DNA of 64,000 nt from NCBI GenBank assembly GCA_934277695.1, contig CAKQVG010000003.1, forward strand, positions 185,110 to 249,109, written 5' to 3'. The translations under genes were made by a program, and so were the position numbers. Shown here in pieces: positions 17,892 to 24,828 of the stretch. This stretch comes from CAG-238 sp934277695 (GTDB taxonomy: Bacteria > Bacillota > Clostridia > Peptostreptococcales > Anaerovoracaceae). The notes beneath the pieces were generated by a model. It was not told where the DNA came from and did not search any database. It saw only the letters and a list, made by a program, of their open reading frames with translations. The stretch's first letter is position 1, and each line of letters opens with the position of its first letter.

Positions 17892-17920
17892 TTGAAAGAG
17901 TCCGCCAATTGTGCTATTAT
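17892..17920 (+). promoter_or_regulatory. Sigma-A promoter of tRNA-Ala
   Basis: TTGAAA, a 17-bp spacer, and TATTAT, 31 bp before the tRNA 5' end. Confidence 0.75.
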
Positions 17921-17951
17921 TAACTCGTTAGAGATACCATTTAGCATATAA

Positions 17952-18027
17952 GGGCGATTAGCTCAGCTGGGAGAGCGCTGCGTTCGCAACGCAGAGGTCA
18001 AGGGTTCGAACCCCTCATCGTCCACCA
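17952..18027 (+). tRNA. tRNA-Ala (CGC anticodon)
   Basis: 76-nt cloverleaf with encoded CCA. The anticodon loop is TTCGCAA (anticodon CGC, codon GCG). The acceptor stem GGGCGAT/ATCGTCC contains the G3-U70 pair that identifies alanine tRNAs. Confidence 0.95.
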
Positions 18028-18032
18028 GCATG

Positions 18033-18066
18033 GTCCTGCAGTTGTAATGATTGCAGGGCTTTTTTA
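18033..18066 (+). terminator. Terminator of tRNA-Ala
   Basis: GTCCTGCAGT and its partner ATTGCAGGGC form a 10-bp stem with wobble pairs, followed by TTTTTTATTTT, five bases after the tRNA 3' end. Confidence 0.8.
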
Positions 18067-18624
18067 TTTTCTTGCTTTAAAATCTTCTTCGATTGCTTCC
18101 TTCCAGTCCGCTCTCAAAGGTTTTAATTTCCTTATATCTGAAACAGCTTCCCCCAACACCCGGTAGCAAATCTCCGTACCGATACTGTCAGCCCTATAGT
18201 CAACCGCGTGTGCAGCATCGATTCCGAAATTTCCGGCAGTTTCTACTGCATCAATATTGGCACCCAGAAAAAGAAACTCCCATCCGTACTTTTGTTTTTG
18301 GCGCTCAATCATGTTCTTGACTTTCTCCCATGTGTATCTGTGGCTTGCATTTTCCATTCCGTCTGTTGTGATAACAAACAGCGTTCTTTCAGGTACATTT
18401 TCGGTGCGCGCATATTTATGGATATTTCCGATATGGTGGATGGCACTTCCCACCGCATCAAGCATTGCCGTGCTTCCGCGGACAAAATACTCTTTGTCTG
18501 TCAACGGTGGTATCGCACGCAAATTTATGCGATCGTGTATAACATCACATTCATTATCAAAAAGCACGGTAGAAATCAGTGCTTCTCCCTCTTCCTTGTA
18601 AAAACTCCCCAAATTAAATTCCAA
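18064..18624 (-). pseudogene. 5'-truncated von Willebrand factor A domain protein
   Basis: 186 codons. The remaining part (GEALISTVLFDNECDVIHDR, FVRGSTAMLDAVGSAI, LFVITTDGMENAS) is the body of a stand-alone vWA protein. The family's first ~35 residues, with the metal-coordinating DxSxS of the MIDAS site, are missing. The only upstream start is a TTG embedded in the T-run of the preceding terminator, with no ribosome site. A deletion appears to have joined the gene body to the terminator of the macrodomain gene. It is probably non-functional. Confidence 0.7.
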
Positions 18625-18661
18625 TAAAAAAAGACTGCTCGGTAATTCACCTTACAGTCTT
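18624..18661 (-). terminator. Terminator of the macrodomain transcript
   Basis: Minus-strand AAGACTG and CAGTCTT pair perfectly around a loop that itself has GGT/ACC, followed by T7. Confidence 0.8.
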
Positions 18662-18708
18662 AGTATAGTTTCCGATTCACTTGGTTTGGTCGCCTCGCAT
18701 GCGACAAA

Positions 18709-19662
18709 TTACGCACCCAAAAGATTTTGGTCGAATGCAAACAGTGCCTCGTTGATTTCGAAAACATTATAATTTCTTTTTTTGACAAAATATTCAATTA
18801 TAACGTCAAATTTATTCGAGTGTGAAAGCGCAAAACCCGCCTTCATAAGCATTTCCTTCATCTCATTCAAAGGCAGCTCAAGTGCCAGCGCAAAAGCAAT
18901 TACCGTAGGCTTTGAAGGTCGATACGCTTTGTCGGAACGGATTTTTGAAAAAAGTTTCCGATCAATGTTTGCTTTCTTGTAACATTGCGCGTCTGTCATG
19001 CCCTTTTCGTCGATTTTGCGAAGAAGCATCTCGGAAAAACTTTCATCAAGCTGTTCAAGCGCATTATCCAGCGAAGCGTCACAGCAGACCTCAATGCTCC
19101 TCAGCCTTTTTAAATCATAGCTGTCCTCATGCTCCTCGACATATTTATCATCTATGTACGCCGCAATGTCCGAAAAAAGCTTGCTTCCGATGGTATATGA
19201 TTTCTTATCAAAAATCACGACATATACCTGCATGTCATTTTCCTGCAAAAATTCGCTGATGGTATCCACGGCCACGCGAAGCGCCCGGTCTTTCGGATAA
19301 CCGTAAACGCCCGCCGAAATCAGTGGAAATGCAAGCGTTTTGCAGTCATGTTCGGCCGCCAGCGCAAGCGACTTGCGATAACAGGAAATCAGTTTTTCCT
19401 TTTCGCCGTAATCTCCGCCCCGCCAAATCGGCCCGACCGTATGGATAACATATTTGCATGGCAGATGATAGCCTTTTGTAATTTTTGCGTCGCCCGTCGC
19501 ACAGCCGTGAAGCGTTCTGCACTCCGCAAGCAGCTCAGGCCCTGCAGCACGGTGGATGCAGCCGTCCACGCCGCCTCCGCCGAGAAGCGAATTGTTCGCA
19601 GCGTTCACGATGGCGTCAACCTTCAGCTTTGTTATGTCGTTTCTGATTATCTGAAGTGGCAT
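18709..19662 (-). CDS. Macrodomain (ADP-ribose hydrolase) fused to an HTH-like domain
   Basis: 317 aa. Residues 1-~170 are an ADP-ribose-binding macrodomain: DAIVNAANNSLLGGGGVDG, ATGDAKITKGYHLPCKYVIH, and PLISAGVYGYP at the phosphate loop. These match the O-acetyl-ADP-ribose/protein-ADP-ribose deacylase group. Residues ~200-317 form a separate helical domain with a helix-turn-helix-like core (CYKKANIDRKLFSKIRSDKAYRPSKP cut at about 230-255), resembling XRE-type folds. AAGGAAG precedes the ATG. It probably removes ADP-ribose or binds it as a signal; the role of the C-terminal domain is not known. Confidence 0.88.
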   Translation of the reverse strand: MPLQIIRNDITKLKVDAIVNAANNSLLGGGGVDGCIHRAAGPELLAECRTLHGCATGDAKITKGYHLPCKYVIHTVGPIWRGGDYGEKEKLISCYRKSLALAAEHDCKTLAFPLISAGVYGYPKDRALRVAVDTISEFLQENDMQVYVVIFDKKSYTIGSKLFSDIAAYIDDKYVEEHEDSYDLKRLRSIEVCCDASLDNALEQLDESFSEMLLRKIDEKGMTDAQCYKKANIDRKLFSKIRSDKAYRPSKPTVIAFALALELPLNEMKEMLMKAGFALSHSNKFDVIIEYFVKKRNYNVFEINEALFAFDQNLLGA

Positions 19663-19674
19663 ATCAACACTTCC

Positions 19675-20352
19675 TTATCCTTGGGTTGGAATAAATTCAA
19701 TCATCGCATTTGCAACGTTTGAAATCGGCATCGTCTGCAGCCATACCTTGCCCGGTCCCGTCAGCAGTGTATTGAAGAGCCCCTCTCCGCCAAGCAGCTT
19801 GTTTTTCAGTCCCTGAACCTGTCTGATTTCCATGGAAACACTTGTCTCAAATCCGGCAACGTTCCCGGTATCTACGAGCAGCTGCTGCCCAGGCGCGAGA
19901 TCGTATTCCACCAAATCACCGTCGATTTCCACAAAAGCCATCCCGTTTCCCGAAAGTTTCTGCATGATGAAGCCCTCTCCGCCGAAAAATCCCGCACCGA
20001 ACTTTTTGCTGAAGTGAATGGAAAGATCCACACCCTTCGTGGACGCAAGAAAAGCCCTTTTCTGCAAAATAAACTCTTTGCCCCCTGTTATCTCCAGCGG
20101 AAGAATTTTTCCCGGAAAACTCGAGCCGAATGCAATCATCGCATCATCCCTGCCCGCCGTGTAAATATTCTGAAACATGGACTCACCCGAAAATGCCTTG
20201 GAAAACATTTTTCCGAGTCCGCCTCCCGTTGTTTCCATCTGAAAATCCGTCGTCTGCCAAACCATGGAGCCCTTCTCCGTAATCATCTGTTCTCCCTTGT
20301 TCAAATAGCAAACCACAACCGGGAATGACCCACCTTTGATTTCGTATTTCAT
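19675..20352 (-). CDS. AIM24 / TIGR00266-family protein
   Basis: 225 aa from the ATG at 20352 (AAAGGGG seven bases upstream). It shows the family's beta-rich pattern with MVWQTTDFQMETTGGGLGKM, GEGFIMQKLSGNGMAFVEI and GLFNTLLTGPGKVWLQTMP. Members of this family are widespread and structurally beta-sandwich, but no enzyme activity is established. It lies 12 bp upstream of the macrodomain gene on the same strand, so the two are likely cotranscribed. Confidence 0.88.
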   Translation of the reverse strand: MKYEIKGGSFPVVVCYLNKGEQMITEKGSMVWQTTDFQMETTGGGLGKMFSKAFSGESMFQNIYTAGRDDAMIAFGSSFPGKILPLEITGGKEFILQKRAFLASTKGVDLSIHFSKKFGAGFFGGEGFIMQKLSGNGMAFVEIDGDLVEYDLAPGQQLLVDTGNVAGFETSVSMEIRQVQGLKNKLLGGEGLFNTLLTGPGKVWLQTMPISNVANAMIEFIPTQG

Positions 20353-20477
20353 TCTGTCCCCTTTCCGCAGAGAATTCACATACATGTTTCTCTGCCTGTC
20401 AATTCCGTTTTCTTGCTGTAATTATATTGCGTCCACGCGAAAAAATCAAGGCATGCAGTGTTCATCCGCAAAGCAAG

Positions 20478-20846
20478 TTACGCGCTCTCGACGATTCTTG
20501 CCCCAAACGGCATAAATGACAGCCTGGCCATTTTGAAAAACTGCATTCCGAACGGAATTCCCACTATCGTGATGCACCAAAGGCATCCAAACAGCAGGTT
20601 TGCGATTGCCATTTCCAGTCCAAAGAAGCAGACCCATATAATGTCCACAATGAACGAAAACGTCCTGCCGTCATACACGATTTCCCTGCCGAACGGCCAA
20701 AACGCAAATTCCGCAAATTTAAAACATTGCACGCCAATCGGTATCCCGATTATGGTTATGCAGAATATGCATCCTGCAAGACACCATGCAAGTCCGCCAA
20801 GCAGACCTCCGAATAAAAACCAAAGTATGTTTCCTAATGTTTTCAT
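20478..20846 (-). CDS. YccF-domain membrane protein
   Basis: 122 aa from the ATG at 20846 (AAAGGA five bases before). Two copies of the YccF (DUF307) motif are visible: CIFCITIIGIPIGVQCFKFA and CLWCITIVGIPFGMQFFKMA, each followed by FWPFG or FMPFG. It has about four membrane helices. The function of the family is unknown. Confidence 0.9.
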   Translation of the reverse strand: MKTLGNILWFLFGGLLGGLAWCLAGCIFCITIIGIPIGVQCFKFAEFAFWPFGREIVYDGRTFSFIVDIIWVCFFGLEMAIANLLFGCLWCITIVGIPFGMQFFKMARLSFMPFGARIVESA

Positions 20847-20931
20847 ATGTATCCTTTCTTTATCTCTTGTCAGATGTTTGCGTGAGGACTCAGCCATGAA
20901 TCATGTTTGACATCCTCTGGTTTGTCGAGTA

Positions 20932-21269
20932 TTATATTTTATAGGGCAGACATGGCATTTGGCGTTTCGGGCGTAACCTGCGGGGGCAAATTTGCTGCAT
21001 GTTCAGGATGTGTCGCTCTGCCCTTATTCTATCGGTCCCCAAAACGCTGCTTTGCTCATCCATTTCATCATAGAGTTGTGCATTTTTCGTCTTAGGCTTC
21101 GCGTCATCTGCCAAGCCTTTTCGAATATTTTCATCTGTAAATCGTGCGGAAGCGGTCCTAGAAATATTCTGACCCATAAAGTCGCCGCTTTTTGCACCAC
21201 CGCTATAAGCTTGATACGAAATGGTGCCTCTTTCATAATCCGGGTAATTTGTTCTTCTGTCAAACGCAT
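20932..21269 (-). pseudogene. Possible frameshifted small protein gene, unrecognised
   Basis: An ORF with AAAGG before the ATG at 21269 begins MRLTEEQITRIMKEAPFRIK. At an A5 tract near 21191 the plausible protein sequence moves to another frame: SGDFMGQNISRTASARFTDE and then DDAKPKTKNAQLYDEMDEQ, ending at 20932. The un-shifted frame becomes basic and unnatural. I read this as one ~110-aa gene with a one-base loss (or sequence error). No family is recognised. Confidence 0.35.
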
Positions 21270-21356
21270 TTAGCCCTAACCTTTCTGTTGCATTGCCAGC
21301 CCTACTTGTACTTGAAATGTTATTTTTTTATACAGCCCTGTTGAATTCTTGATTCT

Positions 21357-21515
21357 TCATTCATCGGCTTCCTCGTATCCTATTCCGTTATTGCATTCTT
21401 TTCTTTCCTTCACCGATCCATAATCAAACCCTCTTGGAATTCCATCCGGGAAAGCATCGCAACACAGTTTCCACTCGTCTATTAACGGTCTTTCATGCCT
21501 ACACAAGTTCCGCAA
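21357..21515 (-). CDS. Small Cys-containing protein, conserved in Firmicutes (start unclear)
   Basis: About 52 codons: LCRHERPLIDEWKLCCDAFP, then DGIPRGFDYGS and NGIGYEEADE. I recall similar short proteins with CDAFPDGIP in many Firmicutes, of unknown function. Only a TTG is available as start and no ribosome site is visible, so it may be decayed or translated by coupling to the 51-aa gene 15 bp upstream. Confidence 0.45.
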   Translation of the reverse strand: MRNLCRHERPLIDEWKLCCDAFPDGIPRGFDYGSVKERKECNNGIGYEEADE

Positions 21516-21529
21516 TTTCTTATCAAGTG

Positions 21530-21685
21530 CTACTTTTCAACGATTTCGAATTCTTCAGGATAAAATAGATAATCTTCCTCGGTATCATCAACAATTCTAT
21601 AAAGTCCGCGTTCAATCGCCAGAACTTCATAGATTTTACCCTTTGTTAATGATATATCACTTTTCCTTATGTACTTAACTTTCAT
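21530..21685 (-). CDS. 51-aa conserved hypothetical protein
   Basis: MKVKYIRKSDISLTKGKIYE begins a 51-residue protein ending YLFYPEEFEIVEK. A textbook TAAGGAGG sits eight bases before the ATG. The sequence looks like a single small SH3/KOW-type beta barrel (KGKIYEVLAIERGLYRIVDD). Similar proteins occur widely in Firmicutes without assigned function. It is the last gene before the CRISPR array. Confidence 0.7.
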   Translation of the reverse strand: MKVKYIRKSDISLTKGKIYEVLAIERGLYRIVDDTEEDYLFYPEEFEIVEK

Positions 21686-21892
21686 CTAAATGCCTCCTTA
21701 TTTTCATTTTGCAAATATGTCTACATTTCTATTTTTTGATAAACTCAAGCAATGCTGACAATCGCGCTTATTAGATTCAATTTGCTTTTTTATCGAAATC
21801 TTTTCTGCACACTTTCTTCTGGCGCGTAACTCTAGTCTTTCTTTAATTTTTTAAGCAATAACTGAGTGAGTAGAAAGAGTACGCTCGCTGCA

Positions 21893-22918
21893 GTTTAGCA
21901 AGTATATGAAATTACACTACTCTCAAACTGTCACAGTTTCGTAGCTCCTTTTGCATGAGTTTGACGACCATATGAAATTACACTACTCTCAAACTGCAAA
22001 TCTTCTCTTTTTCATATTCATAATGTTTGACAACCATATGAAATTACACTACTCTCAAACTATTATTCGGAGTCAATGCTCAGACGAAAAGTTTGACAAC
22101 CATATGAAATTACACTACTCTCAAACTCAATCAAATCGTTTCGATAATCGTTGAGTGTTTGACAACCATATGAAATTACACTACTCTCAAACACCTACAC
22201 CGCAGACTGTACCTACCGTTCGGTTTGACAACCATATGAAATTACACTACTCTCAAACCGGGTAAAACCTCGTCAAAGTAGAACGGAAGTTTGACAACCA
22301 TATGAAATTACACTACTCTCAAACCAGGCAATACCTCATCAAAATAGAACGGAAGTTTGACAACCATATGAAATTACACTACTCTCAAACCCTTATACCA
22401 TTCTTGCCACAACTCTATTGGTTTGACAACCATATGAAATTACACTACTCTCAAACGAGAAGCTTTTCGAGGATGATTTCCCGGAAGTTTGACAACCATA
22501 TGAAATTACACTACTCTCAAACTCTGCCTTTATTGAAAAACTGTGGAAAAAAGTTTGACAACCATATGAAATTACACTACTCTCAAACAGCGTAAAGAGA
22601 AGCGAATGCAAGCAAAGAGTTTGACAACCATATGAAATTACACTACTCTCAAACCGGAGCTTCAGTACGATTATTCGACAAGCGGTTTGACAACCATATG
22701 AAATTACACTACTCTCAAACGCTGTTATCCCCCGACTGCGGAGCCTGCGCGTTTGACAACCATATGAAATTACACTACTCTCAAACCTTAACTGCGTCAA
22801 CCGTTCTCGGTTGTGAGTTTGACAACCATATGAAATTACACTACTCTCAAACCGTAACGTGCAACGCATAAACCTATAATCAGTTTGACAACCATATGAA
22901 ATTACACTACTCTCAAAC
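21893..22918 (-). CRISPR. Type II-A CRISPR array: 16 repeats, 15 spacers
   Basis: 36-bp repeats recur every 66 bp from 21893 to 22883, with 15 spacers of exactly 30 bp. On the transcribed (minus) strand the repeat starts GTTTGAGAGTAGTGTAATTT and ends CATATGGTTGTCAAAC, the typical II-A form. The leader is on the high-coordinate side beside csn2, so spacer 15 (22853-22882) is newest. The oldest repeat (21893-21928) is degenerate, with four mismatches in its 5' third, and the second (21959-21994) has one substitution. Spacers at 22259-22288 and 22325-22354 are 25/30 identical. Confidence 0.99.
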
Positions 22919-22969
22919 CTCAATTTTCGAATAAACGCCACTACACGCCGTAATTTCATATGGATATTC
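22919..22969 (-). promoter_or_regulatory. CRISPR leader with repeat-complementary segment
   Basis: Only 51 bp separate csn2 from the first repeat. The leader ends AATTGAG at the repeat junction, close to the ATTTGAG leader-anchoring sequence of II-A systems. At 22950-22963 the leader transcript carries CCATATGAAATTAC, a perfect 14-nt complement of the repeat segment GTAATTTCATATGG. It can therefore pair with a repeat in the same RNA. Confidence 0.75.
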
Positions 22970-23641
22970 TTAGTGAATCTCACATAAATCCTTATCTATT
23001 ATACACTCATTTATGTTTTCTTGAAATGGAATTTGCTGATTTCTTAGAAAAAGAATATAAATTCCATAATGCTGCGCACATTTTTCTAAGTGAAAATAGT
23101 CATTTTCTGATATATACGCATCACAGTTTATGAAGATAAATACATCTTTATCGAGCAATTTTTTTAGATTTATCATATACTCTATCGCTCTTTCCGTAAA
23201 GCCCCCTTCCGGTTCGCATATATGCACTGAATAGTTTTTCAAAAAGCTGGTGAAATTGAAATCTTCCTCATACACTATATTATATTCGGACTCAAAATCC
23301 AGTTTATCCAGGAGGTCAAGTATGCAGCCATTTGCTTCTGCAAAGAATCCCATAATATCATGAGTTTCTGCAATATCCTGCAGACTGCTGAAAAGTTTTT
23401 TCTGGATTTCCCTTTTATCATATGTCAAATCAAAAGGCGTGAAAATAATATCCGCATGTCTAGAAATATCGTATTGATTTTCATCGTGATAGAGCATCAT
23501 ATCCTCGCCTTTTCTTTCTGTTGCATACATCATTGCTGACGCAATTTTTTCAAAGGTTTCTGTATGCTCCACGACAAGCGAATTCAATTTATCATTATAA
23601 AGTTCCATTTTTATTTGTGCTTTGGGGTAAAGCAGTTTCAT
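22970..23641 (-). CDS. csn2: CRISPR-associated protein Csn2 (type II-A)
   Basis: 223 aa, the length of the short Csn2 group. It begins MKLLYPKAQIKMELYNDKLN and is acidic and mixed alpha/beta, with FTPFDLTYDKREIQKKL and VFIFINCDAYISENDYFHLE late. Csn2 forms a tetrameric ring that binds DNA ends and helps select or hold the DNA during spacer acquisition with Cas1-Cas2 and Cas9. The start overlaps the cas2 stop by four bases. Its presence assigns subtype II-A. Confidence 0.92.
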   Translation of the reverse strand: MKLLYPKAQIKMELYNDKLNSLVVEHTETFEKIASAMMYATERKGEDMMLYHDENQYDISRHADIIFTPFDLTYDKREIQKKLFSSLQDIAETHDIMGFFAEANGCILDLLDKLDFESEYNIVYEEDFNFTSFLKNYSVHICEPEGGFTERAIEYMINLKKLLDKDVFIFINCDAYISENDYFHLEKCAQHYGIYILFLRNQQIPFQENINECIIDKDLCEIH

Positions 23642-23958
23642 AATATAACAATCCTCTCATCCGAATCCAATATATTGTTCTGTGATGTTCCCACAATAAA
23701 CTCCATTCGTGAAAACTGTTTTTCGGTAATCACTAAAAGCTGCACCAGTCCCGAGCTTGGTTTATTTGCCTTAACCGCTTGTACAATGGAATCTGCAACC
23801 GTTGTGTTCAATGCCAGTTTGCAGTAAACACTTTCCTGCATCATAAGGAAGCCCTTTTTAATCAGGAACTTTCTGAATTTTCTATATTGTCTTCGGTCTT
23901 CACCGGACTCGGTTGGCAAATCAAAGAATACGATTACTCTCATATACCTATAATTCAT
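23638..23958 (-). CDS. cas2: CRISPR-associated endoribonuclease Cas2
   Basis: 106 aa. The ferredoxin-like start MRVIVFFDLPTESGEDRRQY has the conserved Asp at the end of beta-1, and LVITEKQFSRMEFIVG closes the fold. Cas2 is the central dimer of the Cas1-Cas2 integration complex. It overlaps cas1 by 11 bp and csn2 by 4 bp, indicating a tightly coupled operon. Confidence 0.97.
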   Translation of the reverse strand: MNYRYMRVIVFFDLPTESGEDRRQYRKFRKFLIKKGFLMMQESVYCKLALNTTVADSIVQAVKANKPSSGLVQLLVITEKQFSRMEFIVGTSQNNILDSDERIVIL

Positions 23959-24826
23959 TTCTATAAAATTTAATTAGAGAAATATCTTCCTCATTGAGTG
24001 CGTCAAACAAACTTCTGCAATAAATTTTTATCGCATTACTCACATAATTATACTTTCCGTCTATCAACACACTTTCGTTTAAAAACCGGAGTACTTCTAT
24101 TTTTTCATCATGAGTAAAAGATTGGGGTCCCATCTGCTTTACAACCTTATCAACAAGAATGCGAAAAGGTTCCATAAAGTCGGATGCCAAATTAAATTGA
24201 TTGAACATATTATCATGAAACAATCCTAACTGTGTTATATATCCATTCGCAATAATTTCTCTGTTGAAGCATGAGAGCAAAATCCCATACCCATAATTAA
24301 GGGCCGCATTTATAGAATTGTCCGCACTTCGTGTAAAATCCAAGCCGAATAATGCGTTGAAATATACTTTTGCTGCATGGCCTTCGCGATTTGTCACATC
24401 TCCAAGTTCAATTTCTTTGATGTACTGGGCAAGCAAATCTGCCTGCTCAGTACACCCGTTTTCTTTTAAATTTTCTGCTTGTTTTCTTATCTTTTCCGAT
24501 ACAATCTCTGTCCAAATGAGTTCTTTTACCGGTTGTCGCCAAGCAACCTGTTTTTTTACTTTTGAACTTGTGTCATGGCTCCCGTAATATGCAAGCAGCT
24601 CTGAATGAGGATTATGTTGCTCGTCGCAAAAAACTACTTTTACTTTTTTTCTCGTTAATTCGCAGAGGAGGACTGCTGTCAGCGATACGGCAGTTGATTC
24701 TATAATCAGCATTCCGATCTCGCTAAGATGGACTCGCTTCGTACCGTCTTGTTTTCGGATGACAAGATAGTCCATCTTATAGTCCAGCTTTGCACAGCCT
24801 CTGACTACAATCGTCCGCCAACTCAT
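23948..24826 (-). CDS. cas1: CRISPR-associated endonuclease/integrase Cas1
   Basis: 292 aa, typical of type II Cas1. The metal-binding residues are visible: Glu in NREGHAAKVYF, His in QLGLFHDNMFNQ, and Asp in LASDFMEPFR. Cas1 integrates new spacers at the leader-repeat junction. It lies 2 bp after cas9 in the same operon. Confidence 0.98.
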   Translation of the reverse strand: MSWRTIVVRGCAKLDYKMDYLVIRKQDGTKRVHLSEIGMLIIESTAVSLTAVLLCELTRKKVKVVFCDEQHNPHSELLAYYGSHDTSSKVKKQVAWRQPVKELIWTEIVSEKIRKQAENLKENGCTEQADLLAQYIKEIELGDVTNREGHAAKVYFNALFGLDFTRSADNSINAALNYGYGILLSCFNREIIANGYITQLGLFHDNMFNQFNLASDFMEPFRILVDKVVKQMGPQSFTHDEKIEVLRFLNESVLIDGKYNYVSNAIKIYCRSLFDALNEEDISLIKFYRNEL

Positions 24827-24828
24827 AC

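Noticed and set aside
22302..22595. Plus- and minus-strand frames with repeating KLHYSQT or FESSVISYGCQT
   Set aside because: They are translations of the CRISPR repeats, not proteins.
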